In this document: positions 1 through 10,029 of the stretch, piece by piece
How positions within the stretch are numbered: the stretch's first letter is position 1
How the letters are laid out: each line of letters opens with the position of its first letter
Position numbers and translations under genes: made by a program
The notes under the pieces: generated by a model
What the model was told of the DNA's origin: nothing
What the model saw: only the letters and a program-made list of their open reading frames with translations
Database searches by the model: none
NCBI RefSeq assembly: GCF_900102525.1
Contig: NZ_FNBZ01000003.1
Location: 62,001-126,000, forward strand
Source: Allobosea robiniae
GTDB lineage: Bacteria > Pseudomonadota > Alphaproteobacteria > Rhizobiales > Beijerinckiaceae
Direction: 5' to 3'
DNA: 64,000 nucleotides

Positions 1-1098
1 CGGCAGGCCCAGGCCGCGATCCTGATCGCCAAGCCGGATGCCCAACCGCTCGATCGGCTTGCCGCCATCGAGGTATTGCATGAGCGCGGGGATCAGGACG
101 CTCTGGCGACGCTGCGCGCCTTGCCGGGTGACGCGACGCCGGCCCTCAAGGAAGCGCAGGCCAAGGCGATCACCGCGATCGAAGGCCGATTGAAGCTTTG
201 GGCCGTTGCGCAGAACCTCTGGTACGGGCTCTCGCTCGGTTCGGTGCTGCTGCTCGCCGCCATCGGCCTCGCCATCACCTTCGGCGTGATGGGCGTGATC
301 AACATGGCTCATGGCGAAATGGTCATGCTCGGCGCTTACACCACCTTCGTGGTGCAGGAGCTGATCCGCACCAATGCACCCTGGCTGTTCGACTGGTCGC
401 TGGCCATCGCGCTGCCGGCTGCTTTCATCGTCGCTGGCGCGATCGGCATCGCGATCGAGCGCGGCGTCATCCGCTTCCTCTACGGGCGCCCGCTGGAGAC
501 GCTGCTCGCCACCTGGGGCATCAGCCTGATCCTGCAGCAGGCGGTGCGCACCGCCTTCGGTCCGACCAATCGCGAGGTCGGCGCACCGTCCTTCATGTCG
601 GGCGCCTTCGAGCTCGGCGGTCTGGCGATCACCTATAACCGGCTCTGGATCATCGTCTTCGCGGCGCTGGTCTTCGCGGCGCTGCTCGCCATCCTCAAAC
701 TCACTCCCATGGGCCTGCAGATGCGCGCGGTCACCCAGAACCGGCGCATGGCCTCGGCCATGGGCATCCGTACCGGGCGCATCGACGCGCTGACCTTCGG
801 GCTCGGCTCGGGCGTGGCGGGATTGGCCGGCGTCGCTCTCTCGCAGATCGACAATGTCAGCCCCAATCTTGGCCAGAGCTACATCATCGACTCGTTCATG
901 GTTGTGGTCTTCGGCGGCGTCGGCAATTTGTGGGGCACGCTGGTCGGCGCGATGACGCTCGGCGTCGCGAACAAGCTGCTCGAGCCCTATGCCGGCGCCG
1001 TGCTCGGCAAGATCGCGCTGCTTGTCTGTATCATCCTCTTCATCCAGAAGCGCCCGCGCGGCCTGTTCGCGCTCAAGGGCCGGGCGGTGGAAGCATGA
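1..1098 (+). CDS. urtB: Urea ABC transporter permease UrtB (5' end outside window)
   Basis: Inner-membrane permease of the UrtABCDE urea importer (LivH-like, branched-chain amino acid permease family). The reading frame is open from the first base, so the start lies upstream. The visible N-terminal part is a soluble Ala/Leu-rich segment (about 65 residues). The first hydrophobic helix begins near codon 70 and is followed by the typical GVMGVINMAHGE stretch and a glycine-rich GGVGNLWGT segment near the C-terminus. The long soluble N-terminal extension is usual for UrtB and separates it from plain LivH. Its stop overlaps the urtC start (ATGA). The urtCDE and urease genes that follow make urea the near-certain substrate. 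urtA is expected just upstream of the window. Confidence 0.95.
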   Translation, partial: RQAQAAILIAKPDAQPLDRLAAIEVLHERGDQDALATLRALPGDATPALKEAQAKAITAIEGRLKLWAVAQNLWYGLSLGSVLLLAAIGLAITFGVMGVINMAHGEMVMLGAYTTFVVQELIRTNAPWLFDWSLAIALPAAFIVAGAIGIAIERGVIRFLYGRPLETLLATWGISLILQQAVRTAFGPTNREVGAPSFMSGAFELGGLAITYNRLWIIVFAALVFAALLAILKLTPMGLQMRAVTQNRRMASAMGIRTGRIDALTFGLGSGVAGLAGVALSQIDNVSPNLGQSYIIDSFMVVVFGGVGNLWGTLVGAMTLGVANKLLEPYAGAVLGKIALLVCIILFIQKRPRGLFALKGRAVEA

Positions 1099-2234
1099 TC
1101 ACCCGCTTCCTCCTCCAGAACATGGACAAGCGCGGCGGCATCTTCCTCGCGATCCTGCTGGGGCTCGCCGTGCTGGTTCCGCTCTCGAACCTGTTCCTGC
1201 CGGCATCCTCGCCCTTCCATGTCCCGACCTCGACCATGTCGCTCTGGGGCAAATATCTCTGCTACGCGCTGCTGGCGGTCTCGCTCGATCTGGTCTGGGG
1301 CTATTGCGGGATCCTGAGCCTCGGCCATGGCGCCTTTTTCGCGCTCGGCGGCTACGCCATGGGCCTCTACCTGATGCGCCAGATCGGCTCGCGCGGCGTC
1401 TATGGCAACCCGATCCTCCCGGATTTCATGGTGTTCCTGAACTGGCAGGAGCTGCCCTGGTACTGGTGGGGCTTCTCCTCCTTCCCCTTCGCCATGCTGA
1501 TGGTGCTGGCGGTGCCGGGGCTGCTCGCCTTCGTCTTCGGCTGGTTCGCCTTCCGCTCGCGCGTCACCGGCGTCTATCTCTCGATCATCACGCAGGCCCT
1601 GACCTATGCGCTGCTGCTCGCCTTCTTCCGCAACGACATGGGCTTCGGCGGCAATAACGGCCTGACCGATTTCAAGGACATTCTCGGCTTCAACATCCAG
1701 GCGCAGACGACGCGCGCCGCTCTGTTTTCCATGACCTGCGTCATGCTGGCGGCCGGCTTCCTGATCGCGCGCGGCATCGTCGTCTCGAAGCTCGGCAAGG
1801 TCGTGATCGCGATCCGCGACGCCGAGTCCCGTACGCGCTTCCTGGGCTACCGGGTCGATCGCTTCAAGCTCTTCGTCTTCACCGTCTCGGCCTGCATGGC
1901 GGGCGTGGCCGGCGCGCTCTACGTCCCGCAGGTCGGCATCATTAATCCCAGCGAGTTCGCTCCGGCCAACTCGATCGAGACCGTGATCTGGGTCGCGGTC
2001 GGCGGGCGCGGCTCGCTGGTCGGCGCGGCACTCGGCGCTGTCGTGGTCAACTGGGCGAAGACCGTGTTCACCTCCGGCTTCATGGCACCGTACTGGCTCT
2101 TCGCGCTCGGCGGCCTCTTCGTCGTCGTCACGCTGTTCCTGCCCAAGGGCATTCTGGGCACGGCCGAAGCCCTGTGGGCGCGCCGCCGCAAGTCCGCCCC
2201 GACCCCGGCCGCCGAGCCGGCCCCGGCGGAGTAG
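1095..2234 (+). CDS. urtC: Urea ABC transporter permease UrtC
   Basis: Second membrane permease of the urea importer, LivM-like, 379 residues. I chose the ATG at 1095 because it overlaps the urtB stop by four bases and gives MITRFLLQNMDKRGG directly before the first membrane helix. Landmarks are the LVWGYCGILSLGHGAFFALGGYAMG segment near residues 65-90 (the conserved LivM start of the transport core), a long periplasmic insertion with NWQELPWYWWG, and a GGRGSLVGAALGA loop near the C-terminus. The C-terminal tail is Ala/Pro-rich. It works with UrtB as a heterodimeric channel driven by UrtD and UrtE. Confidence 0.96.
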   Translation: MITRFLLQNMDKRGGIFLAILLGLAVLVPLSNLFLPASSPFHVPTSTMSLWGKYLCYALLAVSLDLVWGYCGILSLGHGAFFALGGYAMGLYLMRQIGSRGVYGNPILPDFMVFLNWQELPWYWWGFSSFPFAMLMVLAVPGLLAFVFGWFAFRSRVTGVYLSIITQALTYALLLAFFRNDMGFGGNNGLTDFKDILGFNIQAQTTRAALFSMTCVMLAAGFLIARGIVVSKLGKVVIAIRDAESRTRFLGYRVDRFKLFVFTVSACMAGVAGALYVPQVGIINPSEFAPANSIETVIWVAVGGRGSLVGAALGAVVVNWAKTVFTSGFMAPYWLFALGGLFVVVTLFLPKGILGTAEALWARRRKSAPTPAAEPAPAE

Positions 2235-2239
2235 CAGCG

Positions 2240-3004
2240 ATGAACGCTCCCGTGCCCGGCGCTCTCACCTCCTCGCTGCTCTATCTCGACGGCGTCAGCG
2301 TCTCCTTCGACGGCTTCAAGGCCATCCGCGGCCTCTCACTGACCATCGAGCCCGGCGAGATGCGCGCCATCATCGGCCCTAACGGCGCCGGCAAGACCAC
2401 GATGATGGACATCATCACCGGCAAGACGAAACCGGATGTCGGCACGGTCATGTTCGGCGGCTCGGTCGACCTGACCAAGCTCGACGAAGCCGCCATCGCC
2501 AATCTCGGCATCGGCCGTAAGTTCCAGAAGCCGACCGTCTTCGACAGCCACACGATCGAGGACAACATCCTGCTGGCGCTCAAATCGAAGCGCACGGTCG
2601 GCAAGACGTTGTTCTGGAAGACGGAAAGCCCGCAGCAGAAGCGCATCGACGACATCCTCGGCATCATCCGCCTCGCCGACAGGCGGGACCGGTTCGCAGG
2701 CTCGCTTTCACATGGCCAGAAGCAGTGGCTGGAGATCGGCATGCTGCTGGCGCAGGACCCGAAGCTCCTGCTCGTCGACGAGCCCGCCGCCGGCATGACC
2801 GATGGCGAGACCGCGCAGACGGCGGTGCTGCTCAAGGAGATCGCGCGGGATCATTCGGTGATCGTGGTCGAGCACGACATGGGCTTCATCCGCGAGCTCG
2901 GCGTGAAGGTCACGGTGCTGCACGAGGGCTCGGTGCTGGCCGAGGGCCCGCTTGACCATGTCAGCGCCAATGAGCGCGTCGTCGAAGTCTATCTGGGGCG
3001 GTGA
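2240..3004 (+). CDS. urtD: Urea ABC transporter ATP-binding protein UrtD
   Basis: Cytoplasmic ATPase of the urea importer, LivG-like, 254 residues from the ATG at 2240, five bases after the urtC stop. Visible motifs: Walker A GPNGAGKTT near residues 49-57, an LSHGQKQWLEIG signature, and Walker B LLLVDEPAAGMTD followed by the switch histidine in VVEHDM. SHGQ in place of SGGQ is normal for the UrtD/LivG subgroup. It pairs with UrtE. A short palindromic repeat follows its stop codon and fills most of the gap before urtE. Confidence 0.97.
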   Translation: MNAPVPGALTSSLLYLDGVSVSFDGFKAIRGLSLTIEPGEMRAIIGPNGAGKTTMMDIITGKTKPDVGTVMFGGSVDLTKLDEAAIANLGIGRKFQKPTVFDSHTIEDNILLALKSKRTVGKTLFWKTESPQQKRIDDILGIIRLADRRDRFAGSLSHGQKQWLEIGMLLAQDPKLLLVDEPAAGMTDGETAQTAVLLKEIARDHSVIVVEHDMGFIRELGVKVTVLHEGSVLAEGPLDHVSANERVVEVYLGR

Positions 3005-3049
3005 GCATGATCAGGAAAAGTGGGAACCGGTTTTCCGATCAGATCATGC
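3005..3049. repeat. Short palindromic REP-like element between urtD and urtE
   Basis: A 45-base imperfect palindrome. The ends GCATGATC and GATCATGC are perfect reverse complements, and the centre AAGTGGGAACCGGTTTTCC is itself nearly symmetric. The same AAGTGGGnnCCGGTT core occurs at 15275-15290. From memory, elements of this type are scattered between genes in Hyphomicrobiales. In mRNA it would fold into a hairpin between the two ATPase genes and could tune urtE expression. Copy number in the genome cannot be seen from here. Confidence 0.7.
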
Positions 3050-3056
3050 GGCGGAA

Positions 3057-3761
3057 ATGAACCACATGCTCGATGTCGCCGCCATCAACCTCCACTACGG
3101 CGCGGCCCAGGCGCTCCGCCGCGTCTCCGTCACCGCCGAGACCGGCAAGGTCACCTGCGTGATGGGCCGCAACGGCGTCGGCAAGACCTCGCTGATGCGC
3201 GCCATCGTCGGCCACCAGCCGATTTCCGGCGGCCATATCAGCCTCGACGGAGAAGACATCTCGGCCCTGCGCAGCGAGGAACGCGCGCGGGTCGGCATCG
3301 CCTATGTGCCGCAGGGGCGGGAGATTTTTCCGCTGCTGACGGTGAAGGAGAATCTGGAGACCGGTTTCGCGCCGCTGAAGCGCCGCGAGCGCTACGTCCC
3401 GGATGAACTCTTCGACCTGTTCCCCGTGCTGAAGACCATGCTGGGCCGGCGCGGCGGAGACCTCTCGGGTGGCCAGCAGCAACAGCTCGCGATCGCGCGG
3501 GCGCTGGTCACCCGGCCCAGGCTCTTGGTGCTGGACGAGCCGACCGAGGGCATCCAGCCCTCGATCATCAAGGATATCGGCCGCGCCATCGACTATCTCC
3601 GCCAGAAAGGCGGCATGGCGATCGTGCTGGTCGAGCAGTATTTCGACTTCGCCCGCGATCTCGCCGACACGATGTTCGTGATGGATCGCGGCGAGGTCGT
3701 GCTGTCCGGCCCGATGAGCGAGCTTGACGGCGCGCAGGTTCAGAGACTGATTCAGGTCTAG
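3057..3761 (+). CDS. urtE: Urea ABC transporter ATP-binding protein UrtE
   Basis: Second ATPase of the urea importer, LivF-like. The frame is open further upstream, but that part is encoded by the palindromic repeat and the urtD tail, so I place the start at ATG 3057 (MNHMLDV). ATG 3066 is an equally acceptable choice three codons later. Motifs: Walker A GRNGVGKTS, signature LSGGQQQQLAIARAL, Walker B LLVLDEPTEGIQPSI and the VEQYFDFA switch region, all typical of UrtE. About 234 residues. A hairpin and 47 bases separate it from ureD, which may mark the boundary between transporter and urease transcripts. Confidence 0.96.
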   Translation: MNHMLDVAAINLHYGAAQALRRVSVTAETGKVTCVMGRNGVGKTSLMRAIVGHQPISGGHISLDGEDISALRSEERARVGIAYVPQGREIFPLLTVKENLETGFAPLKRRERYVPDELFDLFPVLKTMLGRRGGDLSGGQQQQLAIARALVTRPRLLVLDEPTEGIQPSIIKDIGRAIDYLRQKGGMAIVLVEQYFDFARDLADTMFVMDRGEVVLSGPMSELDGAQVQRLIQV

Positions 3762-3791
3762 ATGGAGCATGTCCCGCATGCCGTGCTCCAT
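3762..3791 (+). terminator. Hairpin between urtE and ureD
   Basis: The arms ATGGAGCATG (3762-3771) and CGTGCTCCAT (3782-3791) pair over ten bases with one G-U pair and a ten-base loop, directly after the urtE stop. There is no T-run after it, so it is more likely an RNA-stability or attenuation hairpin than a strong terminator. Confidence 0.45.
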
Positions 3792-3808
3792 GGGAAACGG
3801 GCCTGAAG

Positions 3809-4645
3809 ATGCTGGCGGTTGAGGATCTCCAGAGCGCCGCACCGATGCGGATGCAGCGCGCGCAAGGGCAGGCTAGCGTCAGCTTCCGGTCGCGCGATGG
3901 CCAGACCTGCCTCGATCGACTCTTTCAGGAGGGCTGCGCCAAGCTGCGCTTCCCGCGCCCGCTCGGCAGCGACGATCCGCAGGCCATCCTCATCAACACG
4001 GCTGGCGGTTTGACCGGCGGCGACAGTTTCGCCATCGACGCGAATCTGGCTCCGCACACCAATGCCTGTGTCACCACCCAGGCCTGCGAGCGCATTTATC
4101 GCTCGACCGGCGCCGATGCCGTTGTGACCAACCGCCTGCGCCTCGCGGCTGGGGCGCGGCTTGCCTGGCTACCACAGGAGACGATCCTGTTCGACGGCGG
4201 TCGCCTGTCCCGCTCCCTCGACGTCGATCTCGCTGGTGATGCCGAGCTGGTCGCCGTCGAGGCTGTGCTGTTCGGCCGGCAGGCGATGGGCGAGACCCTG
4301 CATAGCGGCCACCTGCACGACCGCTGGCGCATCAGGCGCGACGGCCGGCTCATCTTCGCCGATGACCTGTGCGTCGAAGGCGATATCGCGGCCCGGCTCG
4401 CGCCGCAGCCCGCCATGGCCGGCTGTCGCGCCATGGCGACAGTGCTGTTCGCGGGCATCGTACCCGAGCGCTTCCTGGATCAGGCCCGGGCGATTATCGG
4501 GGAGGGCGGCGGCGCCAGCGCCTGGCACGGAAAGTTTCTGGCGCGGCTCGTCGAGGAGACCGGGCTCGCACTCCGGCGGCGGCTGGAGCCGCTGCTCACG
4601 CTTCTCATGGGTGGCCGGCCGCTGCCCAAGGTCTGGCAACTCTAG
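3809..4645 (+). CDS. ureD: Urease accessory protein UreD (UreH)
   Basis: Scaffold for urease activation. UreD binds apo-urease and, with UreF and UreG, delivers nickel and CO2 to the active site. 278 residues, a normal length. Family landmarks are GCAKLRFPRP, the NTAGGLTGGD motif near residues 68-77, the VTTQACERIYRS segment and FGRQAMGE. The start MLAVEDLQSAAPM is my preferred one; the downstream ATG at codon 13 is possible. It is the first urease gene after the transporter, nine bases ahead of ureA. Confidence 0.96.
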   Translation: MLAVEDLQSAAPMRMQRAQGQASVSFRSRDGQTCLDRLFQEGCAKLRFPRPLGSDDPQAILINTAGGLTGGDSFAIDANLAPHTNACVTTQACERIYRSTGADAVVTNRLRLAAGARLAWLPQETILFDGGRLSRSLDVDLAGDAELVAVEAVLFGRQAMGETLHSGHLHDRWRIRRDGRLIFADDLCVEGDIAARLAPQPAMAGCRAMATVLFAGIVPERFLDQARAIIGEGGGASAWHGKFLARLVEETGLALRRRLEPLLTLLMGGRPLPKVWQL

Positions 4646-4654
4646 GATCACGGC

Positions 4655-4957
4655 ATGAACCTGACACCGCGCGAGAAGGACAAGCTCCTGATCTCCATGG
4701 CGGCCATAGTCGCCCGGCGCCGGCTCGAGCGCGGGGTGAAGCTCAACCATCCCGAGGCCATCGCCCTGATCAGCGATTTCGTCGTCGAGGGCGCACGCGA
4801 TGGCCGCAGCGTCGCCGATCTGATGGAGGCCGGCGCCCATGTCGTTAGCCGTGCGCAGGTGATGGAAGGCGTCGCCGAGATGATCCACGATGTGCAAGTC
4901 GAAGCCACCTTCCCGGACGGCACCAAGCTCGTCACCGTCCACGAACCGATCCGCTGA
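4655..4957 (+). CDS. ureA: Urease subunit gamma UreA
   Basis: Smallest structural subunit of cytoplasmic urease (UreABC trimer of trimers), which hydrolyses urea to ammonia and carbamate. 100 residues, exactly the family length. Recognisable from [31 protein letters not shown] and the C-terminal [19 protein letters not shown] pattern. As in most proteobacteria, gamma and beta are separate genes, but here a nickel permease gene is inserted between them. Confidence 0.99.
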   Translation: MNLTPREKDKLLISMAAIVARRRLERGVKLNHPEAIALISDFVVEGARDGRSVADLMEAGAHVVSRAQVMEGVAEMIHDVQVEATFPDGTKLVTVHEPIR

Positions 4958-4978
4958 GCGCACAAGCCGGAGGCTGCC

Positions 4979-5560
4979 ATGAAGAGATTGTCGATCGCCC
5001 TGATCCTGAGCGTCGGTGCCGCGAGCCCGGCCTTTGCCCATCTCAACCCTGCCGAGCACGGCTCCTTCGCCGCCGGCTTTTCGCATCCGCTCTTCGGCGC
5101 GGACCATATCCTGGCGATGGTCGGCGTCGGCCTCTGGGCCTTCCTCGTCGGCGCGCGCGCGATCTGGGCGATTCCCGTTGCCTTCGTCGTCACGATGATG
5201 CTCGGCTTCGCCGCGGCGCTCGCCGGCATCGGCCTGCCTTTCGTCGAGCCGACCATCGCGGCCTCCGTCGTGGTGCTCGGCCTGCTCGCGCTGGTCGCCT
5301 TGCAGGTCCCGGTCGCTGTCGGCATGGCCGTGGTCGGCTTCTTCGCGCTGTTCCACGGCTATGCCCATGGCGGCGAACTCGGCGAGGCGACGAGCCTGTC
5401 CTTCATGATCGGCTTCGCGCTCTCGACCGCCCTGCTGCACGCGGTCGGCATCGGCATTGGCCTCGCCGGCAACGCGCTCTCGCATCGCGGCCGGATCGCA
5501 GCGCGTATTGCCGGTGGTTTGACGGCGCTCGGTGGACTCTGGTTGGTCGCGGGAGCCTGA
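4979..5560 (+). CDS. HupE/UreJ family nickel permease
   Basis: Small inner-membrane protein of 193 residues. An N-terminal signal-like helix ending at AFAH is followed by [16 protein letters not shown], a central FHGYAHG motif and [10 protein letters not shown]. These histidine-rich motifs inside membrane helices define the HupE/UreJ family, which supplies nickel for hydrogenase or urease. Its place between ureA and ureB points to nickel uptake for urease, so ureJ would be the contextual name. About six membrane segments are visible. Spacing is 21 bases from ureA and four bases to ureB. Confidence 0.93.
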   Translation: MKRLSIALILSVGAASPAFAHLNPAEHGSFAAGFSHPLFGADHILAMVGVGLWAFLVGARAIWAIPVAFVVTMMLGFAAALAGIGLPFVEPTIAASVVVLGLLALVALQVPVAVGMAVVGFFALFHGYAHGGELGEATSLSFMIGFALSTALLHAVGIGIGLAGNALSHRGRIAARIAGGLTALGGLWLVAGA

Positions 5561-5564
5561 CCCC

Positions 5565-5870
5565 ATGATCCCCGGAGAGGTCTTTCCCGCCGCGGGCGAC
5601 ATCGTCCTCAATGAGGGCGCCGAGCAAATCACGCTCCTCGTCGCCAATACCGGGGACCGGCCGATCCAGGTCGGCTCGCACTACCACTTCTTCGAGACCA
5701 ACGAGGCGCTGGATTTCGATCGCGCGCTCGCCCGCGGCATGCGGCTCGATATCGCTGCTGGCACGGCAGTGCGCTTCGAGCCCGGCCAGCAGCGCGAGGT
5801 TCGCCTCGTGCCGCTGGGCGGCGCGCGTGCCGTCTACGGCTTCCAGCAGAAGGTGATGGGGATACTCTGA
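5565..5870 (+). CDS. ureB: Urease subunit beta UreB
   Basis: Structural beta subunit of urease, 101 residues. Start ATG 5565 gives MIPGEVFPA, the standard UreB N-terminus; the upstream in-frame extension overlaps hupE and is not family-like. Landmarks: [10 protein letters not shown], the [17 protein letters not shown] segment, [13 protein letters not shown] and the terminal GARAVYGFQ. The stop codon overlaps the ureC ATG by one base (TGATG), indicating translational coupling of beta and alpha. Confidence 0.99.
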   Translation: MIPGEVFPAAGDIVLNEGAEQITLLVANTGDRPIQVGSHYHFFETNEALDFDRALARGMRLDIAAGTAVRFEPGQQREVRLVPLGGARAVYGFQQKVMGIL

Positions 5871-7582
5871 TGCCGGCCAAGCTCTCCCACGCGGCTTACG
5901 CGCAGATGTACGGACCCACGGTCGGAGATCGGGTCCGGCTCGCGGATACCGAGCTCATCATCGAGGTCGAGAAGGACTTCACCGTCTATGGCGAAGAGGT
6001 GAAATTCGGCGGCGGCAAGGTCATCCGCGACGGCATGGGCCAGAGCCAGGCGAGCCGCGCCGAGGGCGCGGTCGATACCGTCATCACCAATGCCCTGATC
6101 GTCGATCACTGGGGGATCGTGAAGGCCGATGTCGGCCTGAGGGACGGGCTGATCGTCGCCATAGGCAAGGCCGGCAACCCGGATACGCAAGCCGGCGTCA
6201 CCATTGTCATCGGCCCCGGCACCGAGGCGATTGCGGGCGAGGGCAAGATCCTCACCGCCGGCGGCGTCGACGCCCATATCCATTTCATCTGCCCGCAGCA
6301 GATCGACGAGGCGCTGATGGCCGGCGTCACCACCATGCTCGGCGGCGGCACCGGCCCGGCGCATGGCACGCTGGCGACGACCTGCACGCCCGGCCCCTGG
6401 CATCTCGGCCGGATGATCCAGTCCTTCGACGCCGTGCCGATCAATCTCGGGCTTTCCGGCAAGGGCAATGCCTCGAAGCCCGCCGCGCTGATCGAGATGA
6501 TCGAGGGCGGCGCCTGCGCGCTCAAGCTCCACGAGGACTGGGGTACGACGCCGGCCGCGATCGACAACTGCCTCAGCGTCGCCGACGATTACGACGTCCA
6601 GGTCATGATCCATACGGACACGCTGAACGAGAGCGGCTTCGTCGAGGATACGGTCGCCGCCTTCAAGGGCCGCACCATCCACGCCTTTCACACGGAAGGC
6701 GCCGGCGGCGGCCATGCGCCCGATATCATCAAGGTCTGTGGCCTCGCGAACGTCATCCCGTCCTCGACCAACCCGACGCGGCCCTACACGCAAAACACCA
6801 TCGCCGAACACCTGGACATGCTGATGGTCTGCCATCACCTCTCGCCCGCGATCCCGGAGGATATCGCCTTCGCCGAGAGCCGCATCCGCAAGGAGACGAT
6901 CGCGGCCGAGGACATCCTGCACGATATCGGCGCCTTCTCGATCATCTCCTCCGACAGCCAGGCCATGGGCCGTGTCGGCGAAGTGCTGATCCGGACCTGG
7001 CAGACCGCGCACAAGATGAAGGTCCAGCGCGGGCGCCTGCCCGGAGAGACCGGCGACAACGACAATCTGCGGGTCCGCCGCTACATCGCGAAATACACGA
7101 TCAACCCCGCCATCGCGCAGGGCCTGTCGAAGCATGTCGGCTCGGTCGAGGTGGGAAAACGCGCCGATCTCGTGCTCTGGAACCCAGCCTTCTTCGGGGT
7201 GAAGCCGGAGATGGTGCTGGTCGGCGGCATGATCGCGGCCGCACCGATGGGCGATCCCAACGCCTCGATCCCGACCCCGCAGCCGATGCATTACCGCCCG
7301 ATGTTCGGGGCGATGGGGAGGGCGCCCGCGATGTCCTCGGTGACCTTCGTCAGCCAGGCGGCGATCGCATGCGGGCTGAAGGAGAAGCTCGGCGTCGCCA
7401 AAGGCATGGTCGCGGCCGAAAATACGCGCGGCGGCATCTCCAAGGCTTCGATGATCCTGAACGATGCCACGCCGCATATGGAGGTCGACCCCGAGACCTA
7501 CGAGGTCCGCGCCGATGGCGAGCTCCTGACCTGCGAACCCGCGACCGTGCTGCCGATGGCGCAGCGCTATTTCCTGTTCTGA
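5870..7582 (+). CDS. ureC: Urease subunit alpha UreC
   Basis: Catalytic subunit of urease (EC 3.5.1.5), 570 residues, a full-length family member. All nickel-centre residues are visible at the expected positions: H136 and H138 (DAHIHF), the lysine to be carbamylated K219 (ALKLHEDWG), H248 (MIHTDTLNE), H274 ([14 protein letters not shown]) and D362 (SSDSQAMGR). The mobile-flap residues C321 and H322 (MVCHH) are present. The enzyme should therefore be active once metallated by UreDEFG. The dinuclear nickel requirement fits the hupE gene upstream. Confidence 0.99.
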   Translation: MPAKLSHAAYAQMYGPTVGDRVRLADTELIIEVEKDFTVYGEEVKFGGGKVIRDGMGQSQASRAEGAVDTVITNALIVDHWGIVKADVGLRDGLIVAIGKAGNPDTQAGVTIVIGPGTEAIAGEGKILTAGGVDAHIHFICPQQIDEALMAGVTTMLGGGTGPAHGTLATTCTPGPWHLGRMIQSFDAVPINLGLSGKGNASKPAALIEMIEGGACALKLHEDWGTTPAAIDNCLSVADDYDVQVMIHTDTLNESGFVEDTVAAFKGRTIHAFHTEGAGGGHAPDIIKVCGLANVIPSSTNPTRPYTQNTIAEHLDMLMVCHHLSPAIPEDIAFAESRIRKETIAAEDILHDIGAFSIISSDSQAMGRVGEVLIRTWQTAHKMKVQRGRLPGETGDNDNLRVRRYIAKYTINPAIAQGLSKHVGSVEVGKRADLVLWNPAFFGVKPEMVLVGGMIAAAPMGDPNASIPTPQPMHYRPMFGAMGRAPAMSSVTFVSQAAIACGLKEKLGVAKGMVAAENTRGGISKASMILNDATPHMEVDPETYEVRADGELLTCEPATVLPMAQRYFLF

Positions 7583-7596
7583 TCCGAGGCTTGAGC

Positions 7597-8064
7597 ATGC
7601 TCCGCGCCATTTCCCATAGCCACGGCGGTGGCGGCGAGCCCGCCGGTACGCTCCGGCTCGACCATGCCGCGCGCCACCTCCGCCGCAAGCTCGTCACCAC
7701 GGATCAGGGCGACGAGGTCATGGTCGACCTGCCCGAGCCGATGCTCTTCGCCGATGGCGATCGGCTGGTGCTGGAGGACGGCCGCAAGATCGCAATCGTC
7801 GCGGCAGAGGAGGAACTCTACGAGGTGCTTCCCGGCTCCGCTTGCCCCTTACGGCATCTCGCCTGGCATCTCGGCAACCGCCACCTGCCGGCGCAGATCG
7901 ACGAAGATCGTATCCTGATCCAGCGGGATCATGTCATCCGCGCCATGCTGGAAGGGCTCGGTGCCTCCGTCCGCGCGGTCGTCGCGCGCTTCCAGCCGGT
8001 GCACGGCGCGTATCATGCCCAGGGGTATGATCACGGGCACAGCCATCACCATCACCATGGCTGA
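7597..8064 (+). CDS. ureE: Urease accessory protein UreE (nickel metallochaperone)
   Basis: Cytoplasmic nickel chaperone that hands Ni2+ to the UreG-UreD-UreF complex. 155 residues from the ATG at 7597 in TTGAGCATG. The N-terminal domain has DLPEP.LFADGD and the C-terminal domain carries the [14 protein letters not shown] motif with the conserved metal-binding histidines. The protein ends in a histidine-rich tail ([10 protein letters not shown]), a known nickel store in many UreE proteins. Another His pair lies at the N-terminus (SHSHGGGG). The last eight bases overlap ureF. Confidence 0.97.
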   Translation: MLRAISHSHGGGGEPAGTLRLDHAARHLRRKLVTTDQGDEVMVDLPEPMLFADGDRLVLEDGRKIAIVAAEEELYEVLPGSACPLRHLAWHLGNRHLPAQIDEDRILIQRDHVIRAMLEGLGASVRAVVARFQPVHGAYHAQGYDHGHSHHHHHG

Positions 8065-8715
8065 GGCTGCCTCGCTCGCCCGCCTGATGACATGGCTATC
8101 CCCGGCCTTTCCGGTTGGGTCTTTCGCTTATAGCCACGGGCTGGAGCGAGCGATCCACGACGGATTGATCCGAGATCGGCAAAGCCTGCGTGAATGGCTG
8201 GAGGCGCTGCTGGGGCAGGGCTCCGCCTGGAATGACGCCGTTCTGCTGGCCGAAACCTGGCGCCAGACCAGGGCCGGTGAAGATATCGCCGAGGTCGCAG
8301 AACTGGCCGAAGCGATGTCCGGTTCGCGCGAGCGCCACATGGAAACCATGCTGCAAGGCGGCGCCTTCGTCGATGCGATGGCGGCCTGGAGCGGCGAGCC
8401 GCCGGCAGGCGGGGAGGGGCCGATCGCCTATCCGGTGGCCGTCGGCTCAGCCGCAGCGCGCCACGGCATCGCGCTTGCCGATGCGTTGACTGCTTATCTC
8501 CACGCCTTCGCCTCGAACCTCGTCCAGGCCTGCGTCCGGTTGATCCCGCTCGGCCAGCGTGACGGCGTCGCGACGCTTGCCGCGCTGGAGCCTGTTATCC
8601 TCCGGACGGCACAGCGCGCTGCCGGCTCCACGCTCAACGATCTCGGCGCCTGCACCATCCGCGCCGATATCCTCTCGATGAACCATGAAACGCAGTATTC
8701 GAGGGTCTTTCGCTC

Positions 8716-8719
<4 letters not shown>
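8057..8719 (+). CDS. ureF: Urease accessory protein UreF
   Basis: Part of the UreD-UreF-UreG activation complex, acting as a GTPase-gating partner of UreG. 220 residues from ATG 8057 ([13 protein letters not shown]), which overlaps the end of ureE; the open frame further upstream lies inside ureE. Family motifs: [16 protein letters not shown] near the N-terminus, [12 protein letters not shown], and a C-terminal segment ending in [14 protein letters not shown], the usual UreF ending. The stop overlaps the GTG start of ureG. Confidence 0.97.
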
Positions 8720-9348
<629 letters not shown>

Positions 9349-9366
9349 GCGCGGGGCGGCTGCAGC

Positions 9367-10029
9367 TCATGCCGTTGGTGCGATCGCATAGGCCCGAAAC
9401 ACGGCCCCATAGAAACAGCCGGACGCAACGAGAACGAAGCCGTGCCAGATCGCATTCTGGAACGGCAGGCTTTCCCAGACGTGGAAAATGACACCGATCG
9501 AGTAGAGCAGGCCGCCTGCGACGATCAACCATAAGGTGGTCGCGGGCAGGAGGCTGACGCTCTCCCAGATCAGGAGACCGCTCCACCCGATCAGGAGATA
9601 AAGCGCGATCGACAGGCGGTCGAACCGACCCGGCAGAGCCACCTTGATGACGACGCCGGCCGCCGCCGCGAGCCACACGACGACGAGGAGGGTCTGGGCG
9701 AAAATGCTCCCGCTCAGCTTCATCAGGAACGGGGTGTAGGTGCCGGCGATGAGAACGTAGATCGCCGAATGGTCGAAGCGCCTGATGAACCACTTGCGGG
9801 GCGAGATCGGCCACATGTTGTAGGTCGCCGAGACGATCAGGACCGCGAGGAGGGCCGCGCCATAGATCGAAACGGGAATCAGATCGAACAGCGGAGCGCG
9901 GTTGGCGACCTGAACGATCAAGGCTGCGACGGCTCCCAGCCCGAGGGCAACGCCGAGGACATGGATCACACCGTCCGCCCAAAGCTCGGCGCGCCTGAAG
10001 ACGAAGCGTCCTACGACGGGAACGTTCAC
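9367..10029 (-). CDS. Hemolysin III / PAQR family integral membrane protein
   Basis: 220-residue protein with about seven membrane helices. Landmarks of the TrhA/HlyIII (progestin-adiponectin receptor-like) family are ELWADGVIHVLG at the N-terminus, DHSAIYVLIAGTYTPF in the middle and WHGFVLVASGCFYGAVF at the end. The Asp/His residues in these motifs form the family's metal site. GTG start at 10029 preceded by GAGGAA. Role unknown; E. coli TrhA affects membrane energetics and fatty-acid homeostasis. It lies tail-to-tail with ureG and is probably unrelated to it. Confidence 0.88.
   Translation of the reverse strand: MNVPVVGRFVFRRAELWADGVIHVLGVALGLGAVAALIVQVANRAPLFDLIPVSIYGAALLAVLIVSATYNMWPISPRKWFIRRFDHSAIYVLIAGTYTPFLMKLSGSIFAQTLLVVVWLAAAAGVVIKVALPGRFDRLSIALYLLIGWSGLLIWESVSLLPATTLWLIVAGGLLYSIGVIFHVWESLPFQNAIWHGFVLVASGCFYGAVFRAYAIAPTA

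Noticed and set aside
4169..5647. 492-codon open frame on the - strand
   Set aside because: Antisense to ureD, ureA and hupE, with low-complexity Arg/Asp/Gly composition.
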